Below, one piece after another: positions 33,831 through 44,215 of a DNA stretch of 64,000 nucleotides. Position numbers and translations under genes: made by a program. The stretch is from Sphingobacteriales bacterium 50-39 (GTDB lineage: Bacteria > Bacteroidota > Bacteroidia > Chitinophagales > Chitinophagaceae). The stretch covers positions 1 to 64,000 of the forward strand of contig MKTZ01000001.1 in NCBI GenBank assembly GCA_001898505.1, given 5' to 3'. Positions within the stretch are counted from its first letter, which is position 1, and every line of letters begins with the position of its first letter. The notes under the pieces are model-generated. The model searched no databases and was not told the origin of the DNA. It saw only the letters and a program-made list of their open reading frames with translations.

Positions 33831-34721
33831 ATGAAGCATGCGTTTATTTTTCCAGGACAGGGATCTCAATTCCCGGGAATGGGAAAGAACCTTTATGAGA
33901 ATAGCGCTTTTGCGAAGAAGCTGTTTGAGCAGGCGAATGAGATCACAGGGTTCCGTATCTCTGATATTATGTTCTCCGGTAGTGAAGATGACCTGAAGCA
34001 AACGAAAGTTACGCAGCCGGCCATATTTCTTCATTCTGTCATTGCCTTTAAAGGGATCGAAAATAATAAGCCGGACATGGTTGCGGGACATTCCCTGGGT
34101 GAATTTTCCGCCCTTGTCGCCAACGGTGTATTGAGCTTTGAGGATGGATTGAAATTAGTATCTATCCGGGCGCAGGCCATGCAGCATGCCTGTGAGAAGC
34201 AGCCATCGACGATGGCGGCTGTGCTGGGTCTTGCGGATGAAAAGGTAGAGTCGATATGTGCGGAGGTGCAGCAGGAGACGGGAGAGATCGTCGTGCCTGC
34301 CAATTACAACTGCCCCGGTCAGCTAGTCATTAGTGGTTCTATCAAGGGAGTAGAGATCGCTTGTGAACGAATGAAGGCAGCAGGAGCGAAGCGCGCATTG
34401 TTATTGCCGGTGGGCGGGGCTTTTCACAGCCCGCTGATGGATTCGGCGAAGGAAGAATTAAAAGAGGCCATCGACAAGACCACTTTTTATAATCCCACTT
34501 GTCCCATATATCAGAATGTGGCTGCGAAGGCTGTGGTTGCAAAGGATGAGATCAAAAAGAATCTCATCGACCAGCTGACGGGAGCGGTGCGCTGGACACA
34601 ATGTGTGCAGGCGATGATTGCGGATGGGGCTTCGCAATTCACGGAGATCGGGCCGGGCAAGGTATTACAGGGGCTGGTCCTGAAGATCAACAAGGAAATG
34701 CAGGTCAGCGGGGTGAACTAA
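33831..34721 (+). CDS. fabD: Malonyl-CoA:ACP transacylase
   Basis: 296 aa. FPGQGSQFPGMG at residues 7-18, the nucleophile in GHSLGEF (Ser88), the catalytic His in GGAFHSPLM near 195, and PANYNCPGQLVISG. It loads malonyl groups on acyl carrier protein for fatty acid synthesis. fabH lies 0.5 kb away on the other strand. Its end overlaps the convergent GNAT gene by 17 bases. Confidence 0.96.
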   Translation: MKHAFIFPGQGSQFPGMGKNLYENSAFAKKLFEQANEITGFRISDIMFSGSEDDLKQTKVTQPAIFLHSVIAFKGIENNKPDMVAGHSLGEFSALVANGVLSFEDGLKLVSIRAQAMQHACEKQPSTMAAVLGLADEKVESICAEVQQETGEIVVPANYNCPGQLVISGSIKGVEIACERMKAAGAKRALLLPVGGAFHSPLMDSAKEELKEAIDKTTFYNPTCPIYQNVAAKAVVAKDEIKKNLIDQLTGAVRWTQCVQAMIADGASQFTEIGPGKVLQGLVLKINKEMQVSGVN

Positions 34722-35184
34722 TAAAGTCCGGGTTATTGACGGCACAGTTGATCCACTCGGGATCGAATTCCGCGTTGTATTTCTTATAGAAATTGATGGC
34801 AGGCTCATTCCATTCCAGGACCTGCCATACCATGCCATGAAAATTCTTTTCTTTTACTTCCCGGAGCAATGTATCGAATAATAATTTTCCCAGGCCTTTG
34901 CCGCGCATCTTCTCTGTGACGTGGAGGTCTTCCAGGTACATCCGCTGGCCTTTCCATGTGCTGTAACGGATATAGTAGAGGGCGAAACCCTGCACCTGGC
35001 CATCGACGGCGGCTACGAAGGCCCACCAGACGGGATTGGGGCCAAAGCCGCTATGAATAAAGTGTTCCAGCGTCACGGTGACCTGTTCGGGTGCGCGTTC
35101 GTACTCGGCAAGCTCGCGGACAAGCTCCAATAATCGCGGGCAGTCTTCTTTTACTGCACGGCGTATAGCGATATTTTCTGTCAT
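34705..35184 (-). CDS. GNAT family N-acetyltransferase
   Basis: 159 aa from the ATG at 35184; the longer open frame upstream runs into fabH and is not part of it. The acetyl-CoA-binding motif A is MRGKGLGKLLFD near residues 90-101, after the strand MYLEDLHV. The late WNEPAINFYKKYNAEF fits motif B. Close to diamine/spermidine or thialysine acetyltransferases in layout, but the substrate is not readable. It follows fabH by 14 bases, likely cotranscribed. Confidence 0.88.
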   Translation of the reverse strand: MTENIAIRRAVKEDCPRLLELVRELAEYERAPEQVTVTLEHFIHSGFGPNPVWWAFVAAVDGQVQGFALYYIRYSTWKGQRMYLEDLHVTEKMRGKGLGKLLFDTLLREVKEKNFHGMVWQVLEWNEPAINFYKKYNAEFDPEWINCAVNNPDFISSPR

Positions 35185-35198
35185 GATGATGATCCGAA

Positions 35199-36191
35199 TT
35201 AATGCCCCCACTTTACGAGGGTGGCGCCCCAGGTGAAGCCTCCGCCAAATGCGGCCAGCACGAGGTTGTCGCCTTTGTTCAGCTTGTTCTCCCAATCCCA
35301 GAGACAAAGAGGAATGGTACCGGCTGTGGTATTGCCATAGCGTTGTATGTTGACCATGACCTTCTCTCCTGACAGGCCCATACGATGGGCGGTAGCGTCG
35401 ATGATACGTTTGTTGGCCTGGTGTGGTACGAGCCAGGCGATGTCATCGGAAGAAAGGTGGTTGCGCTCCATCAACTCGGCGCTGACGTCGGCCATCCCTT
35501 TTACGGCGAATTTGAATACGGCCTGACCTTCCTGGTAGATAAAATGCTCTTTTGCTGCAACGGTCTCGTAGGAGGGTGGCCTGAGTGAGCCGCCTGCCTT
35601 CATATGAAGGTGGGTTCGTCCGCTGCCATCGCTCTTCAGGATGCTGTCGAGCACGCCATAACCTTCGTAATTTGCTTCCAGCAGCACGCCCCCGGCGCCG
35701 TCACCGAAGATGATACAGGTAGTACGGTCGCTGTAGTCTACGATGCTGCTCATTTTGTCGGCACCGATGACGACTACTTTTTTAAACCGCCCGCTCTCGA
35801 TGAACATGGCGCCGGTGGTAAGGGCATATACAAAGCCGGAGCAGGCAGCGCTCATATCGAAGCCCCAGGCATTTTTAGCGCCGGCCTTGTCACAGGTGAT
35901 GTTGGCGGTGGAAGGGAATAACATATCGGGGGTCACGGTAGCAACGATGAGACAATCGATGTCTTCGGGGGTGATCCCTCTTTTTTTACAGATCTCCAGC
36001 AATACGGGTACGCAAAGATCGGAAGTGGCTTTTCCTTCGCCCTTCAATATCCTTCTTTCTTCTATCCCGGTCCGGGTGCGGATCCATTCATCATTGGTAT
36101 CAACTATCTTTTCCAGGTCGGCGTTCGTAAGACGGTCTTGTGGTACATATCCTCCGACAGCGGTGATGGCGGCGGTGACTTTATTACTCAT
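35199..36191 (-). CDS. fabH: 3-oxoacyl-ACP synthase III
   Basis: 330 aa. Catalytic triad visible: Cys in [12 protein letters not shown] (about 115), His in [11 protein letters not shown] and Asn in [12 protein letters not shown]. It starts fatty acid chains from acetyl-CoA or branched acyl-CoA and malonyl-ACP. Divergent from ruvA, with 111 bases between. Confidence 0.96.
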   Translation of the reverse strand: MSNKVTAAITAVGGYVPQDRLTNADLEKIVDTNDEWIRTRTGIEERRILKGEGKATSDLCVPVLLEICKKRGITPEDIDCLIVATVTPDMLFPSTANITCDKAGAKNAWGFDMSAACSGFVYALTTGAMFIESGRFKKVVVIGADKMSSIVDYSDRTTCIIFGDGAGGVLLEANYEGYGVLDSILKSDGSGRTHLHMKAGGSLRPPSYETVAAKEHFIYQEGQAVFKFAVKGMADVSAELMERNHLSSDDIAWLVPHQANKRIIDATAHRMGLSGEKVMVNIQRYGNTTAGTIPLCLWDWENKLNKGDNLVLAAFGGGFTWGATLVKWGH

Positions 36192-36302
36192 TATATCTCC
36201 AATCAGGTTAATGAAAAATTTTCACAAAGGTGGGGAAAAATATTCATAGTTTCGGGCCTCCGGATACCATAAACAAGATACGCCAACGAAGAACCTGTTA
36301 GT

Positions 36303-36887
36303 ATGATCGCTTTTTTACGTGGAGATTTCGTGCTCAAGACACCTGCCCTGGTGCATGTAGATGTCGGCGGCGTGGGATATGAGCTTCAAATAAGCCTGCA
36401 TACCTACACCAGCATACAGAACCTGGATAAGGGGATTTTGCTGACATTTCTGCATATCAGAGAAGATGCCCATGTACTGTACGGCTTTTTTGACAGGGTG
36501 GAAAAGGAGTTGTTCATCCAGCTGATCAGCGTTTCAGGGGTTGGCGCCACCACGGCCAGGATGATGTTGTCGTCCATGAAGCCGGAGGAGATCACCCGAG
36601 CCATTTTACAGGGGAATGCCCGGCAACTGGAAGCCATAAAAGGCATCGGGAAAAAGTCCGCTGAGCGAATAATTTTGGAGCTTCGGGACAAGCTGGGTAA
36701 GAACAAGATAGAGGCAAATATTTCATCATTGATAGACAATTCTTTGGAACAGGACGCGTTAAATGCACTAATCGCGCTTGGCATAGCCCGACCTGCCGCA
36801 GAAAATGCCATCCGAAAGGCCTTACAGGAGGGGGCAGAGGGCCTGAAGGTGGAGGAGATTATTAAGAAAGCTTTAAAAACATTGTAG
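36303..36887 (+). CDS. ruvA: Holliday junction DNA helicase subunit RuvA
   Basis: 194 aa. N-terminal OB domain (MIAFLRGDFVLKTPALVHVDVGGVGYEL), two helix-hairpin-helix motifs (SVSGVGATTARMML and IKGIGKKSAERIILEL) and the C-terminal domain that contacts RuvB (ALIALGIARPAAENAI). It binds four-way junctions during recombination. ruvB is not in the window. Confidence 0.97.
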   Translation: MIAFLRGDFVLKTPALVHVDVGGVGYELQISLHTYTSIQNLDKGILLTFLHIREDAHVLYGFFDRVEKELFIQLISVSGVGATTARMMLSSMKPEEITRAILQGNARQLEAIKGIGKKSAERIILELRDKLGKNKIEANISSLIDNSLEQDALNALIALGIARPAAENAIRKALQEGAEGLKVEEIIKKALKTL

Positions 36888-36930
36888 CCTATCGGTCCTT
36901 TTCTCTACTTAACTAATTCTTAAGGGAATT

Positions 36931-39900
36931 TTGACGAGATATTTGTTTCAGCTGACTGTAACGGTGATCATGACCGCTGCCCTGACGGGGTTTGGCCTTG
37001 CCGTATCCGCTCAGCAACCAACAGATACCGCTCGCCTGAGGCTTGACTCCACCCGCAAAGCCGATAGTTTACGCCGCCTGGCAGACACTTCCCACCCTGG
37101 TTCAGACAGCCTTAGATTTCCTCTTCGCGACCGCCGAAGCGACCGCTTTACGAGCCCAAACCGGAACCCCTTTGACCTGAAAGACCCGGTAAATATCCGC
37201 GACTCCATCGAGTACGACCCGGCCACGAAGCAATATTACATTGTAGAAAAGATTGGTAATCAATATTATAGAAAACCAACCTATCTTACTTTTGACGAAT
37301 TGATGCAAATGCAGGCCCGGCAGTCGGAAGACGATTATTTCCGCAAGCGGGCGGATGCGTTGAGCGCGCTGAATAAAAAGCTGCTGCGGCCAAAGCTTTA
37401 TGTTGGCGACAATCTTTTCAACAGGATTTTCGGTAACGGGAAGATCGACATCCGGCCGCAGGGTAATGTGGATATCACGGCGGGCTACCAGGGGCAGAAC
37501 ATTCAGAACCCAACCCTTCCGGAGAGCGCCCGAAGGACGGGGACCTTCGATTTCAACATGAATGCCAATGTCAACGTGCTGGGTAATATCGGGGACAAGC
37601 TGAAATTGCCGATCAGCTACAATACCTTGGCCAATTTTGACTTTGAGAACCAATTGAAGCTGGATTATACGGGCGGCCCGGACGAGATCATCAAAAAGAT
37701 CGAGGCGGGTAATGTATCCTTTACGACCCCCAGTACTTTGATGACGGGGGCGCAATCCCTCTTCGGGATCAAGACAAAGCTCCAGTTCGGCAAGTTATCT
37801 GTCACGGCGGTGCTGGCGAATCAACGGAGCCAAAAGCAGACGGTATCCTCTTCGGGAGGGGCATCGGTGACGAGCTACCAGTTCAAGGCGGATGATTATG
37901 AGGAAAACCGGCACTTCCTGTTGGCGCAGTATTTCCGGACGCACTATAATCAGGCGATGTCGAAGCTGCCTGTCGTCACCTCCCAGGTGAATATCCTCCG
38001 GATGGAGGTGTGGGTGACGAACCGTAACGGGATCGATACCGGGTCCAGGAACATCGTGGGTCTTATGGACTTAGGTGAAAGTTCCCCGTATAACCCAAAT
38101 GTGCATGCTCTTACGGGGCAGCCCTATCCTTTTAACGCGGCCAACTCGGAATATGGCAGCATCGTCGGCGACCCGGCCAGCCGCAATCCTTCCCAGGCGG
38201 CGGGTAAATTGAATTCTTTGGGTCTCACGCAGGTGCAGGACTTTGAAATGGTCTATGCCCGGAAGCTGAATGCCAGTGATTACTATTTCAATCCACAGAT
38301 AGGGTTTATATCCGTCAACCAGACCCTGCAGTCGAATGATGTGCTGGCGGTGGCGTATCAGTACAGCTATAACGGGCGGATCTACCAGGTGGGTGAATTC
38401 TCATCGGATGTCCCCCCCGATACGGCGGCGGGTACGGGATCGGGATCTCAAAAGGTTCTGTATCTGAAGCTGTTGAAAGCTACTTCCCAGCGAACGAACC
38501 TGCCTTTGTGGAAGCTGATGATGAAGAACGTCTATTCGCTGAAAACAGCGGGAGGGAGCTATCTGTCCAATATACAGCAGAGTGGTTTTCAGTTCAATAT
38601 ATTGTATGATGAGCCAAGCAAGGGTACGAAGCGGTATATCCCGGAGGGTCCCAAGGCCAATATCCCGCTGCTGACGGTCCTCAACCTGGACCGTCTGAAT
38701 GCCCACAATGACCCGCAGCCGGATGGGGTCTTTGATTACCTGGAGGGTTATACTGTACTATCGAATCAGGGTAGGATCATCTTCCCTTTACTGGAGCCTT
38801 TTGGGCATGATCTGGATTCGATAGCTTTCAATGGAGCTCCACAGACCCTGAAGGATAAGTATATATTCAGTCAACTGTACGATACGATCAAGGCGGTGGC
38901 GCAGACATTTGCGAATGTGGACCGGTATGTGCTCCAGGGTGTGGCGAAGGGGCAGGCGAGCTCGAACCTGCAGCTGGGCGCCTACAATGTGCCGCCGGGC
39001 TCGGTGGTGGTGACGGCGGGTGGGCAAACCCTGAAGGAAAATGTGGACTATATCGTGGACTATAACCTGGGTACGGTGCAGGTGATCAACCAGGCTATCC
39101 TCAATTCGGGGGTGCCGGTGAATGTCTCTTATGAGAACAACGCGTCCTTCGGGCTCCAGCAGCGAAGTTTTATGGGCGTGCGGCTGGATTACCTGGTGAA
39201 GAATACCCCTACGGAAATGCTGAACATCGGGGGTACGTTCGAAAGGCTCAATGAACGTCCTTTCTTTAGCAAGATGAGCTATGGGGAAGATCCCATCCGT
39301 AATACGATGTATGGGGCGGATGTCACCTATAAGGGACAGTTGCCGCAGCTGACACGGATATTGGACAAGCTGCCTTTCTATACGACGAAGGAAATGAGTA
39401 CGATCAATGCGTACGGCGAGGCGGCGATCCTCAAGCCGGGGCATCCGCCACAGATAGGAAAGGGGAACAGCGGTGCGGTCTATATCGACGACTTCGAGGG
39501 GTCCACGAGCTCCATCGACCTGAGATTCCCCCTGACGAGCTGGGCGCTAGCGTCTACTCCGCAGAACAACGGGCTTTTCCCGGAAGCCAGTCTGAAGGAC
39601 TCGCTGGATTATGGTTTCAACCGCGCCAAACTGGCCTGGTACAATATCGAGCCGACATTGCAGGATAAGAGTGCGGGTAACAACCCTGTCAGCGGATATG
39701 AGGATGCGCGGCAGGACCCGCGGATCGCGCCAGTCAATGTTACGGATATCTTCCCGCAGCAAACGGCACAGACGGGTCAGGCGCAGCTGATCACCTTCGA
39801 TATGGCCTTCTATCCCAAAGACAGGGGGCCTTATAACTATGATGCCCGCCCCGGAAGTGTGGATGGCAATACGGGAAAGCTGCTGAACCCTCAAAAGCGC

Positions 39901-42900
39901 TGGGGTGGTATCATGCGCGCCATCGACCAGACGGATTTCGAAACGAACAATATCGAGGTGCTCCAATTCTGGATACAAAGTCCTTTTGTACATGATCCCA
40001 ATACGAGGGGCCAGATGTATTTTGATCTGGGCAGCGTGTCGGAGGATATTCTGCGGGACGGGAAAAAGGAATTCGAGAATGGGCTGAACACACCCAATAT
40101 CAATGCGGCCATCGACAGCAGTTCGGTTTGGGGACGGGTGCCTGCCAATCCTATCCAGGTGACGACGGCTTTTAGCAATGATGCTTCGGACAGGCCTTAC
40201 CAGGACGTGGGTCTGGATGGGATGAACGATCAGCAGGAGAATGCCAAATTCCAGAAATACCTGAGCTCACTGGCGGCACAGTTCGGTGCGAACTCGCCGA
40301 CGTATCAAAGTGCGACGGCGGACCCTTCGAGCGACAACTTCACCAACTACCGGGATTCGAGGTATGATGCGGCCAGGACGGGCATACTGGGCCGGTATAA
40401 GAATGTAAACAGTCCGCAAGGCAACTCGCCTATCGCCACTACGGGTTCGACTACCCTTACCGCCTATACGTTGTATCCGGATCAGGAGGATCTCAACAGG
40501 GACAATACGATGAACGAGCTGGAGGAATATTTCGAGTACAAGCTGGAGATCAACCCGGACAGTCTGCGCATGGGTGGAAGATTTGTGACGGACAGCATCA
40601 CTTTCCGGCCTGCGGGCGCTACCCAGCAGACCTGGTACCAGGTGCGGATACCTATTTCGGAATATTATCAAAAGGTGGGGAATATCCCCGACTTCAAATC
40701 GATACAGTTCATGCGTATGTATCTTACGGGCTTCAGCGACTCGGTGGTGTGCCGGTTTGCCAAACTGGAGCTCGTGAGGAACTCCTGGAGGAGCTTCGAC
40801 TATATCATCGACACGACGGGGAACTATACGCTGCTGCCCGTGAGCTCGCTGACCACTTTCAATGTGACGGCGGTGAATATCGAGCAGAACAGCACGCGGA
40901 CACCCGTGCCTTATGTCTCTCCGCCGGGTGTAAACCGTCAGCAGGAATTGAGCAATAACAACGTGAACCTTTTGCTCAACGAACAGGCGATGAGCCTGCA
41001 GATATGCGGTCTGAAGCAATACGATGTACGGGGTGTCTATAAAACGACGGCGTTGGACCTGCGCAGGTATGGAACCTTGGATATGTTTATCCACGCGGAA
41101 GGTACGGGGACGAATACGGCAATCAATGACAATGACCTGCAGGCGATCGTTCGTCTGGGTAGCGATTTTGTCAGCAACTACTATGAGATCAGGATACCAT
41201 TGAAGCGTACGGATTGGGGCGTGAGCTCGCCGGATGGGATCTGGCCGACGGTGAATAATCTCAACCTTACGTTGCAGCGGCTGATCAACCTGAAGGTGGA
41301 TCGTAACAATCATGGTACGAGCAATGTCTATTTTAAAGAGACGGATGCGGATGGGAGGGTGTATGCGATACTCGGTAATCCGAACCTGGGAGCGGTGAAC
41401 GCCCTGTTTTTGGGAGTGGAGAATGCGAATAATCCGGCGCCTGTTTGTACGGAGGTATGGTTCAATGAGCTGCGGTTGAGTGATATCAGTGTGAAGGGGG
41501 GCTGGGCGGCCGTAGGCAAGGTGGAAACGAAGCTGGCGGACCTGGGTACGTTGAATGTTTCAGGTAGCGTGCGGACAGCGGGATTCGGCACCATCGATCA
41601 AAGCACGAACGAGCGATCGTTCGACAACAATACGCAATTCGATATTGCCACGAACCTGGAGCTGGGTAAGCTGCTGCCCAAGAAGGCGGCAATATCCATC
41701 CCGGTGTATGCAGGTGTGACAAAGACGACTAGCACACCGCAATACGATCCCTATGATCTGGATATAAAGCTGAGCGATAAGCTGAAGGGGGCGCCCACTG
41801 CGCAGAAGGATTCGATCAGGGAGCAGGCGGTGGACCAGACGACCGTGCAGACGCTGAACTTTACCAATGTGCACAAGAACAGTACAACGGGTAAGAAGCC
41901 GAAGATTTGGAGCATCGAGAATTTCAATGTAAGCTATTCTTATATCCGCAGCGAGCATCACAGTCCTTTGGCGGTGGAGGATGAGTTGATCACGAATAAG
42001 GCCAACCTGGCGTATACATATAGTCATACGGCGAAATTCTGGGAGCCTTTCAGGCGTATGAAATCCAAATCACCGTGGCTGAACCTTATCCGGGATTTCA
42101 ATATCAATCCCATTCCTACGACGATGAGCTTCCAGGCGAATGTAATCCGGCAGTTCGGGGCGTATCGGAGCCGTAATGTTGGCGGGCCTAAGGATATACT
42201 GCCGGAGACCTTCAATAAGTTTTTCACATTCGACAGGCTGTATACGTTGCGGTGGGACCTGACACGAAGCCTGGCGCTGGATTTTACGGCTACCAACAAG
42301 GCCTGGGTAGATGAGGATAGCGGTCGGCTGTCAAAGGCGGGTCGCAGGAAAATGTGGGACAATTTCTGGAGAGGCGGCAGGACGGTGCTGTATACACAGA
42401 CGGCCAATGCCAGCTATAAGCTGCCTGTTTCCAAGATCCCGGCGCTGGACTGGACACAGGTCCAGCTGGGGTATTCGTCTTCGTACACCTGGACGGGGGC
42501 CTCCCAACTGGCGACCTACCTGGGTAACAGCATACAGAATACGCAGCAAAAGACGGCGGTGATAGATCTGGATTTTATACGGCTGTATAGTAAATGGAGA
42601 TTGTTGAAGGGGCTGGATCAGCAGGGGGGGAATTCTGCCATGCGACCGCCGCCTGTGACGGGAAAAGACACATCGCGGAATAAAAAGCCTGTTATGCAGC
42701 GGGCTGCGCCGGAGCTGAAGGGGGCTGCCTGGGGGCTGGCGAAGATGCTGACCTCGTTGAAGCATTTCACGCTTAACTATTCGGATAATTCGTCCTCTAC
42801 CATCTATGGCTTCCTGGACAGCACACGAGTGCTGGGGATGAACCTGCGGGATGCACAGCCGGGGTGGGGATATGTGTTCGGCATGCGGCCGGATACCAAC

Positions 42901-44157
42901 TTTATCAACAAGCTGGGACGAAAACGGCTGTTGAGCGGGGATACGACGTTCAACAACCAGAATATCATCACCTATGCGCAGAAGATAACGGCTATAGCCA
43001 CCCTGGAACCTGTGCCTAACCTACGTATCACCGTCAACTGGGATAAGACGTTCGGGAAGAACTATTCTGAATTGTACAAGGACACGACTGGCTCATCGGG
43101 ATTTGTCCGGCTGAATCCCTATATGGCGGGTACGTTCAGTGTGAGCTATATCTCTTTCAATACACTGTTCACGAAGTACAAACCAAACGAGCTTTCCAGC
43201 ACTTTCCAAAAATTCGAGAATTACCGGTCCATTATTTCCCAGCGTTTGGGCAGCATCAATAAATATACGGGTGGATTGATCGGAACGGATGGATATGCGC
43301 TGGGATATGGCAAGTATGCGCAGGATGTGCTGATACCGGCCTTTTTGGCGGCCTATACAGGGAAGAGTCCGACCAAGATCGCGCTCATCGATGAGAGCGG
43401 GGGTAGCAACGTGACCTCCAACCCCTTCTCGGGGTATCTTCCCAAGCCGAACTGGAATATCAGCTATACGGGTCTGGCCAAGCTGCCGGGGTTCAAGAAC
43501 ATCTTTACGAACTTTACGATCACCAATGCTTATACGAGCACGCTGAGCATGAACAGCTTCAATTCGCAGCTGAACTATCGGGACCCGTTGGGGTATGGTC
43601 AGCCGGCCTTTATCGACAGCATCAGCGGCAACCTGGTACCATTTTATGCGGTGCCGAACATTACGATCCAGGAGCAGTTTGCGCCACTACTGGATGTGGA
43701 TATGCAGTTCGTCAATCAAATGCAGGCGAAGATAGGGTTTGCCAAGTCGCGGCAGCTGAGTCTGAGCCTGGTAGATTTCCAACTGAGCGAGCAGCGGTCT
43801 ACGGAGCTGACGATCGGGGCTGGGTTCCGTAAACGGGGTGTAAAGTTGCCCTTTGCGATCAAGATGCCGGGTGAGAGTGCTGCTTCCAAAAAATTACAAA
43901 ACGATCTTACGCTGCGGCTGGATTTCAGTATAAGGGACAATGCTACGTCCAGCAGCTACCTGGATCAGAATTCGTCCCTGCCGACGGGCGGGCAGCGGGT
44001 AGTGACCATCTCGCCGTCCATCGACTATGTGTTGAACAACAGGATAAATCTGAAGTTCTATTTCGATGAACGGAGGACTACGCCGAAGATATCTACTACG
44101 CCGCCCATAACTACGGTGCGGGCTGGGTTGCAGTTGAGGATTTCGCTCGCGCAATAG
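36931..44157 (+). CDS. sprA: Type IX secretion translocon protein SprA (Sov family)
   Basis: 2408 aa, normal for SprA (~2300-2500), a very large outer-membrane beta barrel that is the pore of the type IX secretion system. It starts with TTG. That start gives a full signal peptide (Arg3, hydrophobic core, cut near AVSAQ), while the first ATG at 36970 would lose the charged part. The frame is intact over 7.2 kb with no stops. Family hallmarks include the YIDDFEGSTSSIDLRFPLTSW segment near residue 850 and many Tyr/Gly-rich strands ending in RAGLQLRISLAQ. Alone on its strand 43 bases after ruvA. Confidence 0.95.
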   Translation: MTRYLFQLTVTVIMTAALTGFGLAVSAQQPTDTARLRLDSTRKADSLRRLADTSHPGSDSLRFPLRDRRSDRFTSPNRNPFDLKDPVNIRDSIEYDPATKQYYIVEKIGNQYYRKPTYLTFDELMQMQARQSEDDYFRKRADALSALNKKLLRPKLYVGDNLFNRIFGNGKIDIRPQGNVDITAGYQGQNIQNPTLPESARRTGTFDFNMNANVNVLGNIGDKLKLPISYNTLANFDFENQLKLDYTGGPDEIIKKIEAGNVSFTTPSTLMTGAQSLFGIKTKLQFGKLSVTAVLANQRSQKQTVSSSGGASVTSYQFKADDYEENRHFLLAQYFRTHYNQAMSKLPVVTSQVNILRMEVWVTNRNGIDTGSRNIVGLMDLGESSPYNPNVHALTGQPYPFNAANSEYGSIVGDPASRNPSQAAGKLNSLGLTQVQDFEMVYARKLNASDYYFNPQIGFISVNQTLQSNDVLAVAYQYSYNGRIYQVGEFSSDVPPDTAAGTGSGSQKVLYLKLLKATSQRTNLPLWKLMMKNVYSLKTAGGSYLSNIQQSGFQFNILYDEPSKGTKRYIPEGPKANIPLLTVLNLDRLNAHNDPQPDGVFDYLEGYTVLSNQGRIIFPLLEPFGHDLDSIAFNGAPQTLKDKYIFSQLYDTIKAVAQTFANVDRYVLQGVAKGQASSNLQLGAYNVPPGSVVVTAGGQTLKENVDYIVDYNLGTVQVINQAILNSGVPVNVSYENNASFGLQQRSFMGVRLDYLVKNTPTEMLNIGGTFERLNERPFFSKMSYGEDPIRNTMYGADVTYKGQLPQLTRILDKLPFYTTKEMSTINAYGEAAILKPGHPPQIGKGNSGAVYIDDFEGSTSSIDLRFPLTSWALASTPQNNGLFPEASLKDSLDYGFNRAKLAWYNIEPTLQDKSAGNNPVSGYEDARQDPRIAPVNVTDIFPQQTAQTGQAQLITFDMAFYPKDRGPYNYDARPGSVDGNTGKLLNPQKRWGGIMRAIDQTDFETNNIEVLQFWIQSPFVHDPNTRGQMYFDLGSVSEDILRDGKKEFENGLNTPNINAAIDSSSVWGRVPANPIQVTTAFSNDASDRPYQDVGLDGMNDQQENAKFQKYLSSLAAQFGANSPTYQSATADPSSDNFTNYRDSRYDAARTGILGRYKNVNSPQGNSPIATTGSTTLTAYTLYPDQEDLNRDNTMNELEEYFEYKLEINPDSLRMGGRFVTDSITFRPAGATQQTWYQVRIPISEYYQKVGNIPDFKSIQFMRMYLTGFSDSVVCRFAKLELVRNSWRSFDYIIDTTGNYTLLPVSSLTTFNVTAVNIEQNSTRTPVPYVSPPGVNRQQELSNNNVNLLLNEQAMSLQICGLKQYDVRGVYKTTALDLRRYGTLDMFIHAEGTGTNTAINDNDLQAIVRLGSDFVSNYYEIRIPLKRTDWGVSSPDGIWPTVNNLNLTLQRLINLKVDRNNHGTSNVYFKETDADGRVYAILGNPNLGAVNALFLGVENANNPAPVCTEVWFNELRLSDISVKGGWAAVGKVETKLADLGTLNVSGSVRTAGFGTIDQSTNERSFDNNTQFDIATNLELGKLLPKKAAISIPVYAGVTKTTSTPQYDPYDLDIKLSDKLKGAPTAQKDSIREQAVDQTTVQTLNFTNVHKNSTTGKKPKIWSIENFNVSYSYIRSEHHSPLAVEDELITNKANLAYTYSHTAKFWEPFRRMKSKSPWLNLIRDFNINPIPTTMSFQANVIRQFGAYRSRNVGGPKDILPETFNKFFTFDRLYTLRWDLTRSLALDFTATNKAWVDEDSGRLSKAGRRKMWDNFWRGGRTVLYTQTANASYKLPVSKIPALDWTQVQLGYSSSYTWTGASQLATYLGNSIQNTQQKTAVIDLDFIRLYSKWRLLKGLDQQGGNSAMRPPPVTGKDTSRNKKPVMQRAAPELKGAAWGLAKMLTSLKHFTLNYSDNSSSTIYGFLDSTRVLGMNLRDAQPGWGYVFGMRPDTNFINKLGRKRLLSGDTTFNNQNIITYAQKITAIATLEPVPNLRITVNWDKTFGKNYSELYKDTTGSSGFVRLNPYMAGTFSVSYISFNTLFTKYKPNELSSTFQKFENYRSIISQRLGSINKYTGGLIGTDGYALGYGKYAQDVLIPAFLAAYTGKSPTKIALIDESGGSNVTSNPFSGYLPKPNWNISYTGLAKLPGFKNIFTNFTITNAYTSTLSMNSFNSQLNYRDPLGYGQPAFIDSISGNLVPFYAVPNITIQEQFAPLLDVDMQFVNQMQAKIGFAKSRQLSLSLVDFQLSEQRSTELTIGAGFRKRGVKLPFAIKMPGESAASKKLQNDLTLRLDFSIRDNATSSSYLDQNSSLPTGGQRVVTISPSIDYVLNNRINLKFYFDERRTTPKISTTPPITTVRAGLQLRISLAQ

Positions 44158-44179
44158 GACGCGTCCCTGCCGCGCCCCT

Positions 44180-44198
44180 GCCGCGCCACAGGCGCGGC
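44180..44198. repeat. GC-rich hairpin between sprA and the convergent SDR gene
   Basis: GCCGCGCC-ACA-GGCGCGGC forms a perfect 8-bp stem; CCTGCCGCGCC occurs twice in tandem just before it. No T run follows on either strand, so a terminator role is only possible. Confidence 0.5.
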
Positions 44199-44215
44199 GT
44201 CCGCAGTAAAGGTCT

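Noticed and set aside
40267-41313. 348-aa frame antisense to sprA, with several others in the same gene
   Set aside because: Composition is Arg/His/Ile-rich, typical of the mirror frame of a biased gene; sprA itself is intact and recognisable.
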